This document shows positions 58,152 to 64,000 of a stretch of DNA of 64,000 nt, one piece after another (the stretch's first letter is position 1; every line of letters starts with the position of its first letter). Source of the DNA: Bisporella sp. PMI_857 (taxonomy: Eukaryota > Ascomycota > Leotiomycetes > Helotiales > Helotiaceae); the NCBI GenBank assembly GCA_021307315.1, contig JAJSPD010000020.1:496001-560000 (forward strand), written 5' to 3'. A program made the translations under genes and the position numbers. The notes beneath the pieces were generated by a model. That model was not told the origin of the DNA. It saw only the letters and a list, made by a program, of their open reading frames with translations, and made no database searches.

Positions 58152-58579
58152 GTTAAGGGCTTAGAGATGAGGCGTAGGTGTTGGTGTTAGTGTTGCATAG
58201 CAAGGGACTGTATTTGGCGCAATACAGGCGTTCTGGGAGAAGGGCTTATTAGGCTCTCCAATGTATCATGAATAAGAAAGAGTCTTCGTGCTCCTTTCCC
58301 TTAATCGTTGCCCAATTTTGAGATTGTGAAATATTTCTACCGTCCATGCAATTGAGCCTTTTCCAAAAGTTTGGATAAGCTACGATCCCGTAAAATCTCC
58401 GAAATAGGTACTTCAATCCCGAGACTGCGGGGCACAATGGAGGGGTTCTACTTAAACGTCATATACCTATCGGCATATCAGCCCTCGTTTCTTTCTGTTT
58501 GATCTCCTATGAACTTCCAATTGAGTATCGACTGATCTCCTCAACAATCCCATTTCACACCACATAAAGAAGTACTAAG
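58152..58579. other. Intergenic gap before the esterase gene
   Basis: About 430 bp including the RPB6 3' UTR and the promoter of the downstream gene; CTCCTC-type pyrimidine runs appear close to the ATG. Confidence 0.5.
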
Positions 58580-59638
58580 ATGTCCTTTACAATAACAGCA
58601 ACAATATCCTCCTTCGGTGGAAAGCTCCTGAAGCTAACCCACCCCTCCAAGTCCACAAAATGTGACATGGCGCTGAACCTTTTCCTCCCACCCCAAGCAA
58701 CCTCCTCCAACAAAGTCCCCGTCCTCTATTACCTGAGCGGACTAACGTGCACGGGGGATAACTGCGCAGAGAAGGGGTTCTTCCAGCCATGGGCGGCTCA
58801 ACATGGCATCGCGGTTGTTTACCCAGACACTTCACCCCGTACGTCCCTCCTCTCCTTCTTTCCAGCTCCTAAAAGCCAGCCGATGAACGCTAACAGTGGA
58901 AGCACGTAGGAGGCTTGAAGATAGCAGGCGAAGACGACTCGTGGGATTTTGGCACCGGTGCAGGTTTCTATGTCAACGCAACACAAGCTCCATACAAAGA
59001 TGGCTACAACATGGAAACATACATCACCTCCGAGCTCCCGCCTCTTCTCTACTCCTCCTTCCCGCTCGACTCGTCGCGCGTCAGTATCACGGGCCATAGT
59101 ATGGGCGGCCACGGCGCCCTCACATTATACCTGAAGAATCCAGGAATGTTCAAGAGCGTCAGCGCGTTTGCGCCGATTTCGAACCCTGGGAAGTGTCCAT
59201 GGGGAGAGAAGGCTTTTGGAGGATATCTGGGGGACGATAAGGAGGAGTGGAAGAAGCACGATGCTACGGAGTTGATCAAGGGGTGGAAGGGGCCGTTCGA
59301 GGCACTGATCGATGTAGTACGTATTGCTCTGCTCCAACACCTGGGTTGGATTTTCCCCATGGCGTTTTAGAAGGGGAAGTAACTAAACAAATCAGGGCAC
59401 CGGGGACAACTTCTACAAGCAAAAGCAGCTACTACCTGAGAACTTTGAGGCCGCAGCTAAGGAATCAGGAAACGATAAAGGACTTACAGTTCGGTACCAG
59501 GAGGTTTGTTAATTCGCCCCTTTCTTAAGCGAGCTGATGCTGATACATACATAATAGGGATACGACCACTCCTACTTCTTCATCTCCTCCTTCGCTAAAG
59601 ATCATGTTGCGCATGCGGCGAAGTTTTCGCTTGCTTAG
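58580..59638 (+). CDS. S-formylglutathione hydrolase (esterase D)
   Basis: Four exons, 58580-58838, 58910-59316, 59396-59503 and 59558-59638, give 284 residues, normal for the family. The enzyme hydrolyses S-formylglutathione to glutathione and formate, the second step of glutathione-dependent formaldehyde detoxification in the cytosol. Visible features: [30 protein letters not shown], the [20 protein letters not shown] block, the nucleophile elbow GHSMGG (Ser150), the acid in [18 protein letters not shown] (Asp226) and the His of [12 protein letters not shown] (His262). These match the Ser-Asp-His triad of human ESD almost position for position. All introns fall in frame. Fully intact. Confidence 0.95.
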
Positions 59639-59928
59639 TAGGTAAACCTGTTTTTAAGCCGGTGGAAGTAGCTTATTAGTATAGAAGCACCAAAGTCCCT
59701 CGACAAAAACTGTAGTTTGTAAAAAGTCTAGCTATTTGATATCATAATCAAAAATCACCTATACAGTCCAGACTTCTTTGCTATGTGCTTGTTATACAAT
59801 GTGTAACGAAGCCCTCGTTTCCTGATCTTCCAAAATTTGGGTATCTTTGTAAAAAAGTAAAGCTACATGGCTACACCGTCCATCATGACCTCGTAATCTC
59901 ATAAAGTCGAAAATTCAAGGTACCAGGC
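59639..59928. other. Convergent gap (about 290 bp)
   Basis: Between the esterase gene and the 3' end of the AFI1-like gene; nothing recognisable. Confidence 0.5.
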
Positions 59929-62597
59929 TCAACTTATCCTCCTATCAACCATCATCGCTTCTCCTATCCCCCCATCTCTCCCTTCCTTCCCCTTGAATTC
60001 AGCATCGGCCTCTCGCCGAATTCTATAATAAGCTAGCTTTTCAAATCTACTCAGCGCCTTCCACCAATGTCGTCCAGCTTCATGCTCGCTAATTCTATCT
60101 AGCAGATCAACTACTTTGAGTCGCACGTCGCGCTCTTTATGGAAGAGTCCGAGAGCTACATAAAAAAGTCCTGCGTGCGATTCGGGAGCTACAGTGAGGA
60201 GCTGGCAGATTTCGTCATAGGAGTGTGTATATTTTGCTAGCGCGAGGTAGATCTCTCGGCTTGCGGCAGGCGTCAGTTTTGTTAATCGTAGGCGATCGTG
60301 GAGATGGTGAAGATCGAGGGATTTGAGGGGTCGCAGAGTGTAGAGTTGGGCGAGGTCCTAATAGCTATCAGTAAGAAGATTAGATGAGTATGGATGTAGC
60401 CCACCTGTTTGAAACTAAAGTAACTTCGGGTGTTCCTCCAGCCCTCTATGCGCATGACGCCACCTGCCAATTCCTTAAGTTTCGACGTTTCATCTGCCCA
60501 TACATATCCATGACCGCTCACGCTCTCATTTCCGGGTTCAGCTTGTTCTACACCAATGTACAGAGCACTTGCTCCATACACCGTCTCTTCAAATGCAGCA
60601 GCAATCCGTGTAAATTTCTCTACCCAGTCTCGCCACTTTGCTCTGATTACGCCTTCGCCATGCCGAGCCGCAACGCTTCGAAGAACATCCGCCATAAATG
60701 CAGCATCACCTGTCGGATCCGTTGTTGCGCTTCCAACCCCCACAGCACTAGCATATGCTGGGTTTTGTTGCTGGAATTGAATAAGCCCCTCAGTGATCGA
60801 TGCACTTTCTATCCGATTACTAATCTTCATGCGTCCGCTAGGGAGATCGCACAGTACATCCCACCATTCCGGATGGTTCTCAAAGGTAGGGTTTGTTACA
60901 CCTGCGATGAATCCAGGAACTTTAAGCAAATCGTCGATTTTACTCAGATCAGTATACGGGAAAGCGTGTCTTGTGAAACCTCGCAGAATTCCTCCGGATG
61001 CGAGAGCACATGCTGCAAGTACAGCTTCCGCTACTTCACCTGATGGTCGATTATGACCAAGGAATATAACACGCTTTTGTGTCAACATTGCATTAGCAAG
61101 GACGATGATTGGATGAGTGAATGCTCCTGCAGTTGTAAGATGAGGATGCAGAGCAAAGGGCTGTGGGGTTTTTGCGTGAGGTTCCCCAAAAGTTTGAATA
61201 AGCTTGATGAGTGAGAAGTCACCAACAGTTTCCGGAGAGATGGCGACAGGGACTTTGATTGGTATGGGAATTCCGTTATACATGACTCTCGTTTCAAATT
61301 CGTGAGTGTCACGAGGGACTGAATATGTTGACTGGGCGAGAAGAGTTTGGACGTGCGCTTTTGTTCCATTTCTCAGAAGACCCGGTCGTCTTTCCGGACT
61401 TTCTGACATGTCTGCTATCGTTTCAGGGGCTTCTCCTCGATCTTCAGCCATTCGCATCTGAATCATTTGCTCAAATTTTTCCACAAACAAGTCCTTATTG
61501 TCGCTAGCTTGTAAAAGAGACCTTTCCAAAAGGCTCAGCCTTGGCATTAACGACAGGTCCATGGTATTTACGGCTTCATATAGCGACGCCAGCGTCACAG
61601 GATGGGGATTCTTGAAATATTCATCAAGCGCTAGAAGCAGTAATGGCTAGTTAGATGTTAGAGAAGTGTTAGGCCTTTTCAATCAAGGGTCACCTACTTT
61701 GTATATGTGTAAAAAAGGATGCCGCGTACATATTGCCATGGCTTTCACCACGGCTCCTCTTTTAGCAGTCTTGTCTTGTTTTGTGTTGACCAGATTCAGC
61801 ACATATATCAGTGGTGGCCCTTCTCCTCCTTCCGGTTCACTATCATCAGAGTCCTCTTCTCCTGAACTTTCATTATCCTCATCATCGTCCTCAGTTCCAT
61901 TCTCATCATCTTCCTGACTCTCGACTCCATTGGCCCTGTCTTTTCTTCTCTGCCTCCTCTTACGCTTTTCTTCCTTTTCTTCCGCCTCTTCTTCCTCTTG
62001 ACTTGTATCCTTATGGAGAAAAAATATTGTCCAATCTTGATTTCTAACATGCGCTTGATCTGGCATCATCAATTCCGCTAGCATATGTTCATCTCCTGTA
62101 ATTGCAACTGGATATTGGTGCTCCATTATTGGACCTTTGTCTATATCAAATGAGGCTACCAGGATGTACTCTACATGATTCTCTGTCTGCCCCCGAGGGT
62201 ATTGCGACCGCAGCTTCCGCTGATTGTGTGCATCCGGATTATATTTGCGGGGTGCAGATAGGGACGAATGCGGCGAGTGCTGTGAAGACATGCCGCTTGA
62301 AGGAGTCTTCGAATTTGAGCTCGGATCTGATGTGCGATCTGTATCAATCATTGGAGGATTTGGGCTTCTTGATGGTCTTGAGTGTCTTGACATGGCGGAG
62401 GGTGATCGGGAGGAGGGGAAAGATGATAGGGAAGTTCTGCGATTGTTGATACCGGAACTGCCATTTGAAATGGTGGTCGTGACTACTGTGTCAGACGTGC
62501 CGGAGTTTCCCCTGGTATTGGGACGCTGCATTGCCAATGCTTTCTTAGTAGCCTTTGTGGTATGGTAGATGGGAGCATAAGGAAGAGCGGACGCCAT
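59929..62597 (-). CDS. AFI1: Afi1-like Arf3-interacting polarity protein (DENN-type)
   Basis: Exon 1 62597-61698, intron 61697-61647 (51 nt, GTAGGT), exon 2 61646-60405, intron 60404-60358 (47 nt), exon 3 60357-59929: 856 residues. ATG 62597 has an excellent context (ACCATGG). Residues about 1-140 are disordered and Ser-rich. From residue 141 ([20 protein letters not shown], then [20 protein letters not shown]) comes the Afi1 docking domain, interrupted by a long acidic/basic insertion ([16 protein letters not shown], then many D/E). The core continues with [20 protein letters not shown], and a SPA-like domain in exons 2 and 3 ([39 protein letters not shown]). In yeast Afi1 interacts with Arf3 GTPase and acts in cell polarity. 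The family assignment rests on the docking block. Confidence 0.85.
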
Positions 62598-63200
62598 GGT
62601 CGAACGCTTTTTTGGACCCTGCCCCGGATACAGCACTAGCCGCTTCAACTAAGCTGGTAAAGATTGTCCTGATCCACTCTCTAACGCCGGCTCGTTCGGT
62701 ATTGGGGCTGACCCAGCGCGAATCGGTATATTTGATAATCCTGGGTATATGAAAGTTCACGAAGTTAAAATATTCAGATGAAATACAGTTGGTTTGTTGA
62801 ATAGAAGTTAAAAATCCGAAGAATAATACAATTAAATATAATATATTCAATAGAGGTGATTCAATTAAAGATTGTCCAACGCGCCGCGTACTTACAGTCC
62901 AATTCAGGGGTAGAAACAAGGGTCCGCATTGCTCTACCAATAGGATGCTACAGCCTTGCTCAGCCTTCAGCCTTGCGGTTTGTTTACATCCATGTTTTCT
63001 CGACCCTAAGGAACTTGACATTTGTATCATTGCATTAAATTGTTTAAAACTCGAAGGGCAACCTGGTAGCTCGTACATCTAAAATCATCACTTCATCGCC
63101 ATCATACCCTCCACTACCTTATCGCTTGGTAATCATCGAAAGTAGCAAGCGCAACGCGACTCGTTCCTTCCTCTTCGTTTTCAAAAAAGCGACGTCAAAC
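62598..63200. promoter_or_regulatory. Divergent promoter region of AFI1 and the light-chain gene
   Basis: 603 bp between two divergent starts. An antisense-looking frame (MYELPGCPSSFKQ...) covers part of it on the minus strand but has no coding support; it reads into the 5' leader of the AFI1 gene. Confidence 0.45.
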
Positions 63201-64000
63201 ATGGCGACTTCTTACAAACCATCTCCTTTGTCATATGGCTCACCGCGGGCATCCCCCTTCCGTCGGCCAGAGTCACCTCATTCTCCATCGCCTTTGCGAC
63301 ACCAGACGTCCACTCCGCAAACCTCACCAACTAAAACCGCTGCCCCTACAACACCCTCCCGATTAGCAAGCCAGTCAGCGGTGACCACAAAGAGCGAAGA
63401 GAAGACGCCGCGCGGACTACAGTCGGCATTCAAAGAGAGGGAAATAGAACTATCACCCACCCGAGGCGCCAACACCCTTTCTTCTAGCAAAATGGCCACG
63501 TCACGAATGATAGGAGATACCAATGCACTGTCGAGGCTACAACCTGCGCAAGTGAGAGAGCTTAGAGAAGGATTTCAGATTCTGGATAGAGACAGTGATG
63601 GCCAGGTAGGCAGAGAGGATGTAGCAGATATGTTAACGCAGCTTGGCACGTATTTCTCGCTCCTAATATTTACTGCTACCAGTTCTAACATGAATCAAAT
63701 AGGACTGCCTGCCAACAACTCAGATATCGCCGCCTTCTTTCCACCAGGTACACCACAGACCGTGACCCTACCGACCTTCATGAACTCAATTGCTGGACTT
63801 CTCGCTGCACTTTCGCCAAGTGCAGAGCTGCTATCTGCGTTCTCGGCATTCGATGAGGATGACAGTGGACAGATTGATCTTGCCGAGTTGAGAGATGCAT
63901 TGCTGCACACGGCGCCAGAGAATGGTGACCGTCTATTAACAGAGAGGGAGATTGACAAGGCCATATCAGGCTTCACTGGCAGGAGAGCGTTCCAGAGACA
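63201..64000 (+). CDS. EF-hand protein, myosin regulatory light chain-like (partial, right edge)
   Basis: Exon 1 63201-63645 and exon 2 63703 to the window end. The N-terminal extension is long, Ser/Pro-rich and disordered (SPRASPFRRPESPHSPSPLR), then an EF-hand-like region: QVRELREGFQILDRDSDGQV, GREDVADMLTQLG, and after the intron LPANNSDIAAFFPPGTPQTV, TFMNSIAGLLAALSPSAELL, and a second canonical loop DEDDSGQIDLAELRD. The layout fits myosin II regulatory light chains or related calmodulin-like proteins. The intron appears to be GC-AG (G|GCACGT ... TTCTAACAT ... AATAG, 57 nt): with it the frame is exact (CTT G|GA CTG), while a GT donor would be out of frame or only 33 nt long. The gene is cut by the window, so length and last EF-hand are not seen. 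Confidence 0.75.
   Translation, partial: MATSYKPSPLSYGSPRASPFRRPESPHSPSPLRHQTSTPQTSPTKTAAPTTPSRLASQSAVTTKSEEKTPRGLQSAFKEREIELSPTRGANTLSSSKMATSRMIGDTNALSRLQPAQVRELREGFQILDRDSDGQVGREDVADMLTQLGTYFSLLIFTATSSNMNQIGLPANNSDIAAFFPPGTPQTVTLPTFMNSIAGLLAALSPSAELLSAFSAFDEDDSGQIDLAELRDALLHTAPENGDRLLTEREIDKAISGFTGRRAFQR

Noticed and set aside
1..64000. CRISPR arrays, insertion sequences, complete transposons, rRNA genes
   Set aside because: None recognised on reading; eukaryotic gene structures make CRISPR irrelevant, and no terminal repeats or transposase-like proteins were found.

Overview
This is a stretch of nuclear DNA from a filamentous ascomycete (Pezizomycotina). The gene structures show this: short GT-AG introns, mostly about 46-90 nt, with CTAAC/CTGAC-type branch sites just before the acceptor, long glutamine-rich or disordered tails, and fungal protein families (Whi5/Nrm1-like G1/S repressor, fungal-type glycogenin with a disordered tail, Afi1, fungal Med15, F-box-like small proteins). 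A Leotiomycete-like source is my inference from the feel of the proteins; no ribosomal or mitochondrial marker is present to confirm it. Exon borders below were set by hand from splice signals plus reading-frame continuity.

Layout. 0-10 kb looks accessory: the 5' part of an unknown minus-strand gene runs off the left edge, then a C2H2 zinc-finger protein fused to about 18 ankyrin repeats whose DNA units are almost identical, a decayed berberine-bridge-type FAD oxidase pseudogene with several frame breaks, an intron-less 601-residue orphan membrane-anchored protein, and a small F-box-like gene. From about 10.4 kb the content turns mainly to housekeeping: a Whi5-like cell-cycle repressor, a RING protein, a head-to-head pair (LMBR1-family membrane protein and a 481-residue unknown), an Nnt1/Efm7-like methyltransferase and a large C2H2 transcription factor (22.1-24.4 kb).

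24.4-32.1 kb has no gene I can support. Then follow the ER-associated-degradation ubiquitin ligase Hrd1, an F-box-like gene, glycogenin (seven exons), several small unknown genes (41-45 kb, one broken by an in-frame TAG), and the long glutamine-rich Mediator subunit Med15 (five exons). 50.2-55.6 kb is a second empty, low-complexity stretch. The right end is dense: TFIIIA and RNA polymerase subunit Rpb6 head to head, S-formylglutathione hydrolase, the Arf3-interacting polarity protein Afi1, and an EF-hand myosin regulatory light-chain-like gene cut by the right edge and carrying what looks like a GC-AG intron.

Functionally the window is a mosaic, not a pathway. There is no recognisable secondary-metabolite cluster, intact transposon, tRNA or rRNA gene or CRISPR array. 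Two themes recur: transcription machinery (Med15, TFIIIA, Rpb6, Whi5-like, C2H2 factor) and membrane or quality-control proteins (Hrd1, LMBR1-like, Afi1). The most unusual element is the zinc-finger/ankyrin fusion with a homogenised repeat array.
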